NCBI GenBank assembly: GCA_900230115.1
Contig: LT907983.1
Location: forward strand, 1,612,001-1,676,000
Origin: Spirosomataceae bacterium TFI 002
Lineage (GTDB): Bacteria; Bacteroidota; Bacteroidia; Cytophagales; Spirosomataceae
Direction of reading: 5' to 3'
Length of the DNA: 64,000 nt
The notes under the pieces were generated by a model. It was not told the DNA's origin. It was given only the letters and a program-made list of their open reading frames with translations, and made no database searches. Position numbers and translations under genes: made by a program. Positions 17,650 to 25,902 of the stretch are shown here, piece by piece (position 1 is the stretch's first letter; the number at the start of each line of letters is the position of its first letter).

Positions 17650-18942
17650 ATGAAGACCTATCTCATTATTTCCCTTTTTATTATTTCGGCTAGCGTTGCT
17701 TTTGCTCAAGACGAAAAATCAACTAGCGTACAAGCAGCTTACAAAGCAGAAATAGATGTAATAACAGCTGATTCGAGGGTTCAAAAAGCTTTTGATCTTA
17801 TTCAGGCTAATGAGCCTGTTACAATGAAAAACCTCATTGAGTTGACTGAGATTCCTGCACCACCTTTTATGGAAGAAAAAAGAGGTATTCGCTTTGCTGA
17901 AATGCTGAAAGCTGCAGGAGTAGACTCCATTTGGACTGATGAAGTTGGAAACGTATTGGCACTAAGAAAAGGCAAAAAAGGAGGTAAAACAGTTGTTTTT
18001 GAAGCCCACCTAGACACAGTCTTCCCTATAGAAACTGACGTGAAGGTAAAAATGAAAGGCGATACGCTGTATGCTCCAGGCATTGGTGACGACACGCGTG
18101 GATTGAGCATGGTCGTAACTGTGCTAGAAGCAATGAACAAAGCTAAAGTTTCAACCGAGGCCGACATCCTTTTTGCAGGAATGGTTGGCGAAGAAGGCCT
18201 TGGAGACTTAAGAGGTGTGAAACATTTATTTAAAAACGGAGATAGAAAAATAGACGCTTATATCGCTATAGATGGCGGCGACATTGGTAGAATCAATAAC
18301 ATGGCTTTGGGTTCAATTCGCTACAGAGCAACCTTCAATGGCCCTGGAGGACATTCTTGGGGAGCATTTGGCTTAGCCAACCCTCACCATGCGATTGGCA
18401 AGGCAATCGATTATTTCGATACTGCTGGAGCGGCCTTTGTGGCAACTGGACCTAAAACTTCTTACAATGTTGGTGTCATAGGTGGTGGCACCTCTGTGAA
18501 TTCCATTCCGTTTGAATCTTTGATGGAAATAGACGTGCGTTCGGTAAGCCCACAGCGGTTATTGCGAATGGAAGAAATATTGAAAGAACAAATGGAAAGA
18601 GCTCTAAATGATTACAATAAAACTGTAAAAAAAGGAGAGCCTTTGACCCTAAACTTAGAGAAGATAGGAGATCGACCTTCTGGAGAATTGGGCGAAAACC
18701 TTCCACTTATTTTAAAAGCGATTGCAGCTACTTCTTACTTCAATGCACAGCCAACACTCACTCGCGGCTCTACCGATTCAAATATTCCAATTGCTCTGGG
18801 AATTCCAGCTATCACAATTGGACGCGGAGGCAAAGCTGCAAATGCTCATTCATTAGACGAATGGTATCTCAATGACGAAAGTGGTGCATTGGCGATCAAA
18901 CTTGCAATGCTTATTCTGATTGCAGAAGCAGGCTTACATTAA
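17650..18942 (+). CDS. M20/M25/M40-family zinc peptidase, exported
   Basis: The product has 430 residues with signal peptide MKTYLIISLFIISASVAFA. Metal ligands expected for the family are visible: His120 in EAHLDT, the bridging Asp in GIGDDTRG (147/148), the catalytic Glu and ligand in GEEGLGD (181/182), and a C-terminal His in NAHSLDEWY. A dimerisation domain (NGPGGHSWGAFG region) interrupts the catalytic domain. Similar proteins are tripeptidases or aminoacylases; the substrate is unknown. It converges on the next gene with only 2 bases between the stops. Confidence 0.9.
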   Translation: MKTYLIISLFIISASVAFAQDEKSTSVQAAYKAEIDVITADSRVQKAFDLIQANEPVTMKNLIELTEIPAPPFMEEKRGIRFAEMLKAAGVDSIWTDEVGNVLALRKGKKGGKTVVFEAHLDTVFPIETDVKVKMKGDTLYAPGIGDDTRGLSMVVTVLEAMNKAKVSTEADILFAGMVGEEGLGDLRGVKHLFKNGDRKIDAYIAIDGGDIGRINNMALGSIRYRATFNGPGGHSWGAFGLANPHHAIGKAIDYFDTAGAAFVATGPKTSYNVGVIGGGTSVNSIPFESLMEIDVRSVSPQRLLRMEEILKEQMERALNDYNKTVKKGEPLTLNLEKIGDRPSGELGENLPLILKAIAATSYFNAQPTLTRGSTDSNIPIALGIPAITIGRGGKAANAHSLDEWYLNDESGALAIKLAMLILIAEAGLH

Positions 18943-18944
18943 GA

Positions 18945-20504
18945 CTAATCAGCTCCATGATATAAATAAAGTGCCCCATAAGTCCAATTGGGGCCTTTTA
19001 AAGTTGGATAATTGAATCGATCCATCATTAAGGCAACATACTTAAACGGGTATCCTTCGGGAAGTTGAACAATATTGGGCCATACCCTTGTGCCAGAGGT
19101 ATTGTCCCATGGCGGCAAGTCCATTTTGAGACTTCCTGCATCTTTGAGATCAGGATAAGTATATATCAATATCTTACGATCCGCACTTCCCGAAAAACAG
19201 AAAAGCTTATCCCCTATTTTTTGGATAGATGTACCTGTAGAATTGTAAGCAACAGGCCCGGCTATTTTATGAAATTCTTTATTCCAAAAGTCAGACTCTA
19301 GCACAATCGCTTTGTAACCATTTACATTCTCACAAGTAAGCATTCTCCACTTTTTTGCAGCAGAATCATAAAGCAAATGTGGGTCCTCTATGTCCCCTAC
19401 CATTCCAAATGGTTCTGCTTTCATGATCGAAAAACCAAACCTAGGGTCGCTTTTGCTTTCAATGGCAAGCAATTGTTTTTTCTCTTTTTCGGGAAAAGCA
19501 TAGGCACTAAAACCCGTAGTAATTCCTCGCCAAACCTCATCTTTTCTATCATAAAAAATGTGAGAAGCAACTTCATTCCTTAGCAATCCATCATTTCTAT
19601 CAAAGAGTATAACACCTTCTAACTTGACGTCAAAAACACTTGGATTCATACTAAATACTCCTTGAATGTGATGTGGCAAAGCCCTTCCTCTAATCGACAT
19701 CGTGTACCATAGCCTTCCCTTGTCCAGCATAGGCTCTCCGTTTTCATATGTAATGGCCCGAATATCCGCTTGACCCATTCCTGTACTCAGTATCATGTCA
19801 ACGCTTTCAATTTGAACACTACCTTTTTCTATTTCTGCAAAAAGTCGTGACTGAAAAGTATTTAAATATTGCTTTGCTCTTAAATCTATGAATTTATTAA
19901 AATCACTTTTTGCAATTACTTCTGGCAAGTTTTCCTTTTGATGAAATAGCGTAAGGCCACTTCCTAGCATCTGAAGAATAATTCTTCCTTTTAACTCCCT
20001 CCCCTCCTCCTTGTTTACAGCAATGGATTGTGCAACGATGTTTTTTGAATCCCGAGAAACTACCAACTCTACATCATTCAAGGTATTTCCATCGTAGGCA
20101 ATTTTAATAAAGAATTGGTCTTTTTTCTCAGCATCCGAAAACTCAAATCCTAAGTAACCTTTTCCAGAGATTTCTTTGAGTTCAATGGTATAAGTTGCAA
20201 CGGGGTTAAAGCCACCAAACCAAATACTAGTTTGGGTTTTTGATTGAGAACTTATCACCAACATCTTATCTCGTATTTCTACTTCAGACTTTTGATCCAT
20301 ATAGTGCTCAGTAGGGTACATTGCACTAAAACCAACCACTTTAGATGGGTCAAGTTTTGCCAAAGGAATAGATTGATCCGAATCAAAAATCATCCTTTTT
20401 ACCCCTTGTCGAACAAAATTTATTTTATCTGGAGAGGTTTGTCCGCTAGCGAAAAGCGATAAAAGTGAAAGCACTAATAAGTTAATGCAGGCAGTGATTT
20501 TCAT
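18945..20504 (-). CDS. Secreted protein with C-terminal GH43-like beta-propeller; function unknown
   Basis: I start this at 20504, where signal peptide MKITACINLLVLSLLSLFASG begins, giving 519 residues. The N-terminal half is beta-rich and could be a jelly-roll (residues about 40-230). The C-terminal half has repeated short blade-like motifs typical of five-bladed propellers (GDIEDPHLLYDSAAKKWRML, GTSIQKIGDKLFCFSGS, TRVWPNIVQLPEG). The pattern resembles GH43/GH32-type proteins, but I cannot place the catalytic triad with confidence. Lying between xylan-related genes, it may act on plant polysaccharide; that is inference. It follows the DfsB-family gene by 14 bases. Confidence 0.6.
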   Translation of the reverse strand: MKITACINLLVLSLLSLFASGQTSPDKINFVRQGVKRMIFDSDQSIPLAKLDPSKVVGFSAMYPTEHYMDQKSEVEIRDKMLVISSQSKTQTSIWFGGFNPVATYTIELKEISGKGYLGFEFSDAEKKDQFFIKIAYDGNTLNDVELVVSRDSKNIVAQSIAVNKEEGRELKGRIILQMLGSGLTLFHQKENLPEVIAKSDFNKFIDLRAKQYLNTFQSRLFAEIEKGSVQIESVDMILSTGMGQADIRAITYENGEPMLDKGRLWYTMSIRGRALPHHIQGVFSMNPSVFDVKLEGVILFDRNDGLLRNEVASHIFYDRKDEVWRGITTGFSAYAFPEKEKKQLLAIESKSDPRFGFSIMKAEPFGMVGDIEDPHLLYDSAAKKWRMLTCENVNGYKAIVLESDFWNKEFHKIAGPVAYNSTGTSIQKIGDKLFCFSGSADRKILIYTYPDLKDAGSLKMDLPPWDNTSGTRVWPNIVQLPEGYPFKYVALMMDRFNYPTLKGPNWTYGALYLYHGAD

Positions 20505-20518
20505 ATGAGTGTAATGGC

Positions 20519-21019
20519 TTAAGTTTTCTTTGCTTTTTTGATCAACTTTAAAGCCCAATCATAGTGGCTGGAAGTAGCTGAAATAAAGTATGCTCCCATG
20601 GAAGTTGTTCCGGTCCATGCGTATTTTTTCTTCTCAAAAAGGTCTGGATCAGAAATAGAAGTTATAATTTCTCTTATTTGATTAAAACTAATTTTCAAGC
20701 TCAGCTTTGCTTCGTACAAACTAACTTCTTTGTATTTTTCTCTTATCCAATTGTTTAAACTGGGAAGGGTTTTCCAAGTGTAGCCTTTTGCAGGAATTAT
20801 AGGTTTTTCGCCTACCTTTCCTTGTGTATACCAGTCTTCCATCATCAAATGCCAATGATGTAAATGCATCAAGACATCTCTTATGTTGCGATTCAATGTC
20901 CCTGGGGGAAAGTCCAGACCTTGTTCGTCATCGCTCAAACTATCTACAAAAGCAATGAGCTTCTCGAAGTTAGCTTTACCCAACTCAAGTAATTCAGTTT
21001 TATTTTTGGGTCTTGAAAT
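20519..21019 (-). CDS. ClbS/DfsB-family four-helix protein with an apparent ATT start
   Basis: The first conventional start is TTG at 20983 (154 residues), but the characteristic family N-terminus lies upstream in the same frame: SRPKNKTELLELGKANFEKL. The codon just before SRPK is ATT (21019-21017), and an in-frame TAG lies seven codons further up, so no ATG, GTG or TTG is available. AGGA is found 9 bases before the ATT. With this start the protein has 166 residues, the usual family length. Conserved parts include PPGTLNRNIRDVLMHLHHWH and KGYTWKTLP. Family members are DinB-like helical bundles; ClbS protects against colibactin, but most have no assigned role. Confidence 0.78.
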   Translation of the reverse strand: MSRPKNKTELLELGKANFEKLIAFVDSLSDDEQGLDFPPGTLNRNIRDVLMHLHHWHLMMEDWYTQGKVGEKPIIPAKGYTWKTLPSLNNWIREKYKEVSLYEAKLSLKISFNQIREIITSISDPDLFEKKKYAWTGTTSMGAYFISATSSHYDWALKLIKKAKKT

Positions 21020-21175
21020 TAGGTCTTCCTTTTGGCTTTCCTAAAGTTAAAACGTATAGCCCGAAAAGACAAGGACCCGACTTCTTTCTAAATCAGTCTT
21101 CTTATTTTTTTGAACTTCAATCTAATTCATGAAGAAGGTTGTTTCAAATAACTAATTGTATTCTACCAAAAAAAC

Positions 21176-21898
21176 TTAGTTGGCATAATTGAAAGTATGC
21201 TGGAATGATGTGTTATTCACGAGATCTTCAATTTCAATGCTTTCAAAAGCAATCTGAACCTCTTCTATTAAGCTTTTAGGCTTTTTTTGTGGGGAACTTT
21301 GCACTAAAGTGCTTAATTCAGGATGAGGGCCGATAATTTGATCTGCAATAAATATCACATTTTCCAAAGTATATCTATAATAAGGAATGTCTGTAAGTGT
21401 GTTGGGGTTTCTTACATAAAATGTGAATACTAGTTCGGGGTAGTTTATATTTTGAATGATCGATTTACTAATGATTAATGAACTTCTACCTACTTTCTTT
21501 TTAAATTTAAAAACCGCTGAAACCGAACTTTGTGTCCCCATTTTTCTTAAAATACTAAAATCAATGTCAAGAATTTTAGATTCTGAACTGTGAACTCCTG
21601 CTGAAACTGCTTCATCATACAAGTCAGGTACAACATCGGCGATTTCAAGAAATATATGAGCATCACTATTTGGTATGGCTTCGCTCAATATTTCCCAAGA
21701 TTCGGCTTTTCTCAAATATAGACTCTTTTGTAATTCACTGTAAACCATCATACCTTCTACTGGGGAAACTACTTGGTCAAGGTCTGTCACCTCAGGTACC
21801 TTAATTCCATGTGGTAGAATGATTCCTGACTGAGAAATTGTCTCAAAACTGGTGAGAAATAGCAATATAAAGCTGAGTTTAACAAAGGTCATTTTCAT
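21176..21898 (-). CDS. Exported protein with an Hcp-like (type VI tube) domain
   Basis: The 240-residue product has a signal peptide (MKMTFVKLSFILLFLTSFETISQ). Residues about 30-72 resemble a module common on Bacteroidota tail-fibre-like surface proteins (PEVTDLDQVVSPVEGMMVYS). Residues 81-225 follow the Hcp strand order: IFLEIADV near the start, ILDIDFSI, a KFKKKVGRSS strand and turn, a helix, ELVFTFYVRN, the YRYTLENVIFIADQI hairpin, and EEVQIAFESIEIEDL at the end. Hcp forms hexameric rings of the type VI tube and is not normally carried by a Sec signal. No other type VI gene is in the window. The fold call is from pattern reading only. Confidence 0.6.
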   Translation of the reverse strand: MKMTFVKLSFILLFLTSFETISQSGIILPHGIKVPEVTDLDQVVSPVEGMMVYSELQKSLYLRKAESWEILSEAIPNSDAHIFLEIADVVPDLYDEAVSAGVHSSESKILDIDFSILRKMGTQSSVSAVFKFKKKVGRSSLIISKSIIQNINYPELVFTFYVRNPNTLTDIPYYRYTLENVIFIADQIIGPHPELSTLVQSSPQKKPKSLIEEVQIAFESIEIEDLVNNTSFQHTFNYAN

Positions 21899-22017
21899 GA
21901 TAAATAAGTGTTAGTTTACTAGCTAAATTAGCCAACTCTCACTCATTACCAGCAAATAATTTTAATTCTTATTGAGCGTAAGGTAGTTCGCCCACAAAGT
22001 TTCTCTCACTATAAAAC

Positions 22018-22044
22018 AAAAAAACCGCCTTCTTACGAAAGCGG
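22018..22044 (-). terminator. Rho-independent terminator after the YugP-like gene
   Basis: On the minus strand the stem CCGCTTTC-GTAA-GAAGGCGG (8 pairs, one G-U) is followed by seven T. It starts 26 bases after the stop of the metallopeptidase gene at 22071. Confidence 0.8.
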
Positions 22045-22070
22045 CTCAATACTCTTAATTTTCAATCATA

Positions 22071-22781
22071 TTAATCGTCTCTACCACCAAGGAGCATCAT
22101 TGCATAGTATGCAAGGTTAGCTACTGCAGCAAGTGCACCTACTACATATGTCATGGCTGCCCATTTAAGTGCGTCTTTTGCCATTGCATGTTCTTGCTTG
22201 TTAACTACATTGCGTGTTTCCATCCACTTAAGTGCACGGTTACTTGCGTCAAATTCTACAGGTAGAGTTATCAAAGAAAAAGCAGCTATTGCTCCGTTAG
22301 CAGCAACCAGCACATACAGCAACATGTTACCTATTGCACTTCCTTGAGAAATCATGTAAAAACCTCCCATGAAAAGGAACATGTTCAACATTCCCATCAT
22401 TTTGGATGCAATACTCACCGCTGGCACCATAGCTGATCTCATTTTGAGAGCTGCATATGCCGTAGCATGCTGTACAGCGTGACCAACCTCGTGAGCAGCA
22501 ACTGCTGCAGCTGAAGCACTTCTACCATTATACACGTCGGTGCTTAGGTTTACTGTCTTGTTTTGTGGATTATAATGATCCGTTAACTGTCCGGCAACGT
22601 GGGTTATCTTAACATCATATATGTTATTATCTGTTAGCATTTTTTTTGCAATTTCTGCACCGCTAAGGCCATTAGATAATCCTATTTTGGAATATTTGGC
22701 AAACTTACTTTTGAGTCTATTCGACACAAACCAGCCTATTCCCATGAATACAAAACTGATAATGATAATTGGATGAAACAT
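22071..22781 (-). CDS. YugP-like membrane zinc metallopeptidase
   Basis: This 236-residue integral-membrane protein begins with a TM helix (HPIIIISFVFMGIGWFV) and has the zinc site HEVGH (His97, Glu98, His101) in AAHEVGHAVQHA. Several hydrophobic helices follow (about 120-170 and 205-235), along with the conserved EFDASNRAL segment. This is the neutral zinc metallopeptidase family of Bacillus YugP. Its role in Bacteroidota is not established; membrane-protein quality control is a guess. A 7-bp inverted repeat lies in its leader and a terminator follows it. Confidence 0.9.
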   Translation of the reverse strand: MFHPIIIISFVFMGIGWFVSNRLKSKFAKYSKIGLSNGLSGAEIAKKMLTDNNIYDVKITHVAGQLTDHYNPQNKTVNLSTDVYNGRSASAAAVAAHEVGHAVQHATAYAALKMRSAMVPAVSIASKMMGMLNMFLFMGGFYMISQGSAIGNMLLYVLVAANGAIAAFSLITLPVEFDASNRALKWMETRNVVNKQEHAMAKDALKWAAMTYVVGALAAVANLAYYAMMLLGGRDD

Positions 22782-23256
22782 ATCTTTCTTTTATTTCTTT
22801 TTGTTTTTAAAGTGTGAATCTATTCTCACACTAAATTAACACAAGTTCTACAAATTCTGTTCTATTGATTACTCTTGCGAGGTTAAAATTTGTTTAGAAT
22901 GTACATTAAGATGATAAAGGGTTCTTTTTATGGATGAATTTAAATTACTAAAAAATGGGAAGCCAATTATAACAGATTAAAGATTATACGGATCTTGCTT
23001 TTTACCCGAAATTGAAAAATCTGCGTTAAGCTACAGTGGCCAAGCCAACTGTGGCATCAGCGTCCCTTTGCTTATATGATTTGAACGAATTTTATATAGA
23101 ATTTAATAAATCAACTTGTTCCTCGATTATGGGACACGGATTGAACAGATTTAAACTGATTTTTATAGATTTTGGGAATCAAAAAAAATAGTACCTCCCG
23201 AACTGAGCAAGGTCGAAGTTTTGTGTCTTTGAGACTTCGTGATCATAAAAACAAAC
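22782..23256. other. 475-base intergenic region without a gene
   Basis: No open frame of meaningful length was found. Near the left end, AGTGTGA/TCACACT arms with an 8-base loop (about 22812-22833) lie in the leader of the YugP-like gene. The middle holds a degenerate GATT-periodic repeat (23135-23173). The right end has a sequence like the 'gagc-aaggtcgaag' tracts often seen between Bacteroidota genes. Confidence 0.6.
23135..23173 (+). repeat. Dispersed GATT-periodic intergenic repeat, copy A
   Basis: The stretch has GATT roughly every 10 bases and aligns over its whole length with 58237-58273: both contain CAC-GAT, AGATTTA or TGATTTA, CTGATTTT and a final GATT. Both copies are noncoding. 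Confidence 0.45.
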
Positions 23257-24237
23257 CTACTTCTTTCCCAAAAAGAAAGAAACCACAAATGCTCCTAATC
23301 CAAAAACGATAACGAAGATGATCCCTTGCATGGTATGTAGGAAAGTAGCTAAAGCAATGCCGTCTTGTGCATTAAGCCCGTACAAACTAACGATTTTACC
23401 AACCAAGAAGTGATAACTACCGATGCCACCAATAGTGGGAGCAGCCATACCGATAGTTCCCATTACCAAAATGGTAAGACCAGCCAATGGTGAAATATCT
23501 GCTGTTTGTGGAATTGCGAAACACAAAAACCATGTCATGAGGTAATACATGGTCCATATAAATAGCGTGTGAAAAAGAAATAAGCCCGGGCTTTTAAGGT
23601 TTTTCACCGCCGAAAAACCTTCCCAAAGGCCTATTACTATACCTCTTACTTTCGCATATAAGTTATTTTCTTGAAGTCGCGTATCGTTTCTCAAAATCCA
23701 TTTCCAAGCTAAGTAAGCAACGACAATAAGGCCTCCTAGAATACCAATAAGCAATATTGGATTACTGAGTTTCTCGCCAAAGAATTCGGCAAAAAAGTCT
23801 TTTAACCTCGAATATTCTAAAGTCAGATTGAGTACAATTAAGAAAAGAAGCACCATTACATCTATCAGTCGCTCAGCAACTGTAGCCCCAAAGGATTTCT
23901 CAAAAGGAACTCCGTCAAGCTTATTTAAGCTAGCAGATCTTGCAAACTCCCCTGCCCTAGGTAAAACAAGATTAGTAATATAACCTATCAAAACCGAAAC
24001 CGTGGTTTTGGTCGCTGATGGATCGTAACCAATGGGCTGCAACATCAATTTCCAGCGGTATGCCCTACTCCAATGTGCCAATAATGCCAACACTGCGGAC
24101 AATGCCACCCACCAATAATTGGCAGACTTAATGGTCTCCCAAATACTAGCAACATCTACATCTTTGAATACGAAATATAGCAAACCAACCGCTATACCAA
24201 GCGAAATGGCGTACTGGAGAACCTTTTTGACGTTCAT
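23257..24237 (-). CDS. YbhN/UPF0104-family lipid flippase-like membrane protein
   Basis: This 326-residue protein has about eight TM helices and the family pattern: an N-terminal VGLLYFVF helix, LLAHWSRAYRWKLML, the loop TNLVLPRAGEFARSASL (the conserved PR-GE-R segment), and the C-terminal GGIGSYHFLVG motif. The family includes the membrane domain of lysylphosphatidylglycerol synthase and YbhN-type proteins. Its gene starts 3 bases after the panD stop and is probably cotranscribed with it, although the two functions are not obviously connected. Confidence 0.88.
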   Translation of the reverse strand: MNVKKVLQYAISLGIAVGLLYFVFKDVDVASIWETIKSANYWWVALSAVLALLAHWSRAYRWKLMLQPIGYDPSATKTTVSVLIGYITNLVLPRAGEFARSASLNKLDGVPFEKSFGATVAERLIDVMVLLFLIVLNLTLEYSRLKDFFAEFFGEKLSNPILLIGILGGLIVVAYLAWKWILRNDTRLQENNLYAKVRGIVIGLWEGFSAVKNLKSPGLFLFHTLFIWTMYYLMTWFLCFAIPQTADISPLAGLTILVMGTIGMAAPTIGGIGSYHFLVGKIVSLYGLNAQDGIALATFLHTMQGIIFVIVFGLGAFVVSFFLGKK

Positions 24238-24240
24238 TGT

Positions 24241-24591
24241 TTATTTTACAACACGGTTATTTTCATCTGGGAAAACAACTTTAGGTTTGTGGTTTGCCGC
24301 TTCTTCTGGAGTCATCCAAGCATAAGAAATAATGATGACGATATCACCAACTTGTGCTTTACGAGCTGCCGCTCCATTTAAACACACAATTCCGGAACCA
24401 CGCTTTCCTTTGATCGCATATGTCTCCAATCGCTCTCCATTGTTGTTGTTCACAATCTGAACTCGTTCGTTTTCTTTGATACCGGCGGCATCGAGCATAT
24501 CTTCATCTATGGTTACACTTCCCACATAATTCAGCTCTGCCTGAGTGATTTTAACACGATGAATCTTTGACTTAAATATATTAACTAGCAT
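24241..24591 (-). CDS. panD: Aspartate 1-decarboxylase
   Basis: At 116 residues this is full length for PanD, the pyruvoyl enzyme that makes beta-alanine for pantothenate and CoA. The self-cleavage site Gly24-Ser25 is seen in NYVGSVTID, with Lys9 in [11 protein letters not shown] and the conserved [12 protein letters not shown] loop. Ser25 becomes the pyruvoyl group after cleavage. No other pantothenate gene is adjacent; a YbhN-like gene follows by 3 bases. Confidence 0.97.
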   Translation of the reverse strand: MLVNIFKSKIHRVKITQAELNYVGSVTIDEDMLDAAGIKENERVQIVNNNNGERLETYAIKGKRGSGIVCLNGAAARKAQVGDIVIIISYAWMTPEEAANHKPKVVFPDENNRVVK

Positions 24592-24951
24592 TGATCTTCT
24601 TAATTTGTTGCAATTTAGTAAATCCTTAACGAAACCGAAGTTTTATAAATTCCAGTTTTTCTGGTAACATTTGTTGTGGAGGTTGTTTATAATGGGAACA
24701 AGGTCGAGTTAAGATGATTTTGAGTTGAAGGTTAAATGTTAAAAGTACAGAAATTCGTTTTTCCAAATTAAGAGCTGTTTTTTAGTCGTTACACAGTTCC
24801 TGTACTTTAAAATATCCCTTGGATAAAAGTTGAAATCAATAAATACCATAGTTACAAAACCCGAATATTAAACTTTCAAGATGACCTTCAAATTTTGAAC
24901 TTTTGACTCCTGCCTTGAGTTCGTCGAAGGGTTTAACCATTAAACAAAAAT
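24592..24951. other. 360-base divergent intergenic region
   Basis: It separates panD (minus) from the epimerase gene (plus). No gene-length frame was found. TAAATTGC about 20 bases before panD loosely resembles a -7 box. Near the right end lies 'ttgagttcgtcgaaggg', similar to a common Bacteroidota intergenic tract and to a sequence near 23205. I see no further structure. Confidence 0.5.
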
Positions 24952-25857
24952 ATGAACATTCTAATAACAGGCGGTACAGGATTAGTTGGAAAAAAACTTA
25001 GTCGTATTTTACTAAGCAAAGGTCATGAGGTGCGTGTGCTTAGTCGCTCCAAAAGGAAAAATGATGGCGTGAAATATTATCAGTGGGACCTAAAAGCTGG
25101 GTCTATTGAAAAAGATGCTCTCATGAATGTCGATTGCCTTGTACATTTGGTTGGTGCGGGTATTGTAGATGAAAAATGGACTGACGAAAGGAAGCAACTG
25201 ATCATTGACTCTAGGGTAGAACCACTCCAACTTTTAGCAAAAGAGTTTAATGAATTGGGACAAAAGCCTAAGTCAATTATCTCAGCTTCGGCAATCGGTA
25301 TTTTTGGTTTCGGAAGAGGTGAAGAAAAAGTGGATGAAAACTCAAGTTTCGGTGATGATTACCTTGCTGAGGTCACAAAGCTTTGGGAAAATGCCGTTGT
25401 AAAGTTTGCAAATGAAATGTCCACAAGAGAAGCGAGAATTCGTATTGGTATTGTATTAGACAAAAACGAAGGGGCATTGCCAAAATTAGCACTGCCTGTC
25501 AAATTTGGAGTAGGATCGGCTCTAGGTGATGGAAAACAATGGACTTCTTGGATTCACGTAAATGACCTTGTAAATATATTTGCTGAAGCAATTGAAAAGG
25601 TATCTTTTCAAGGTGCATATAATGCCGTAGCTCCAAACCCCGCCAGGAATAAAGAATTCACTCAAATAGTTGCAAAAGTTCTAAAAAGACCGCTTTGGGC
25701 ACCAAATGTACCAGCTTTTGTACTTCGCATCATTCTTGGAGAACGTGCAAGGTTAGTTTTGGAAGGAACTTATGTAGAAAACAAACGGCTTTCGGAGCAA
25801 GGTTTTGAATTTAATTTTAAAGAATTGAAAGAAGCCGTACAGCATATTTACGAATAG
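24952..25857 (+). CDS. TIGR01777-type NAD(P)-dependent epimerase/oxidoreductase (YfcH-like)
   Basis: This 301-residue extended-SDR protein has the Rossmann motif TGGTGLVGKKL at residues 6-16, the SASAIGIFGFG segment corresponding to the active-site strand, and RIGIVLDKNEGALPKL. The C-terminal DUF1731 region (KEFTQIVAKVLKRP and the RLSEQGFEF ending) completes the YfcH/SDR39U1 layout. Its physiological substrate is unknown in any well-studied member. It is followed after 45 bases by the GH43 lipoprotein gene. Confidence 0.9.
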   Translation: MNILITGGTGLVGKKLSRILLSKGHEVRVLSRSKRKNDGVKYYQWDLKAGSIEKDALMNVDCLVHLVGAGIVDEKWTDERKQLIIDSRVEPLQLLAKEFNELGQKPKSIISASAIGIFGFGRGEEKVDENSSFGDDYLAEVTKLWENAVVKFANEMSTREARIRIGIVLDKNEGALPKLALPVKFGVGSALGDGKQWTSWIHVNDLVNIFAEAIEKVSFQGAYNAVAPNPARNKEFTQIVAKVLKRPLWAPNVPAFVLRIILGERARLVLEGTYVENKRLSEQGFEFNFKELKEAVQHIYE

Positions 25858-25902
25858 AATATCACTTTTTAGTTTGGAATACTTTTTTCTAAATTCGTCC
25901 CC

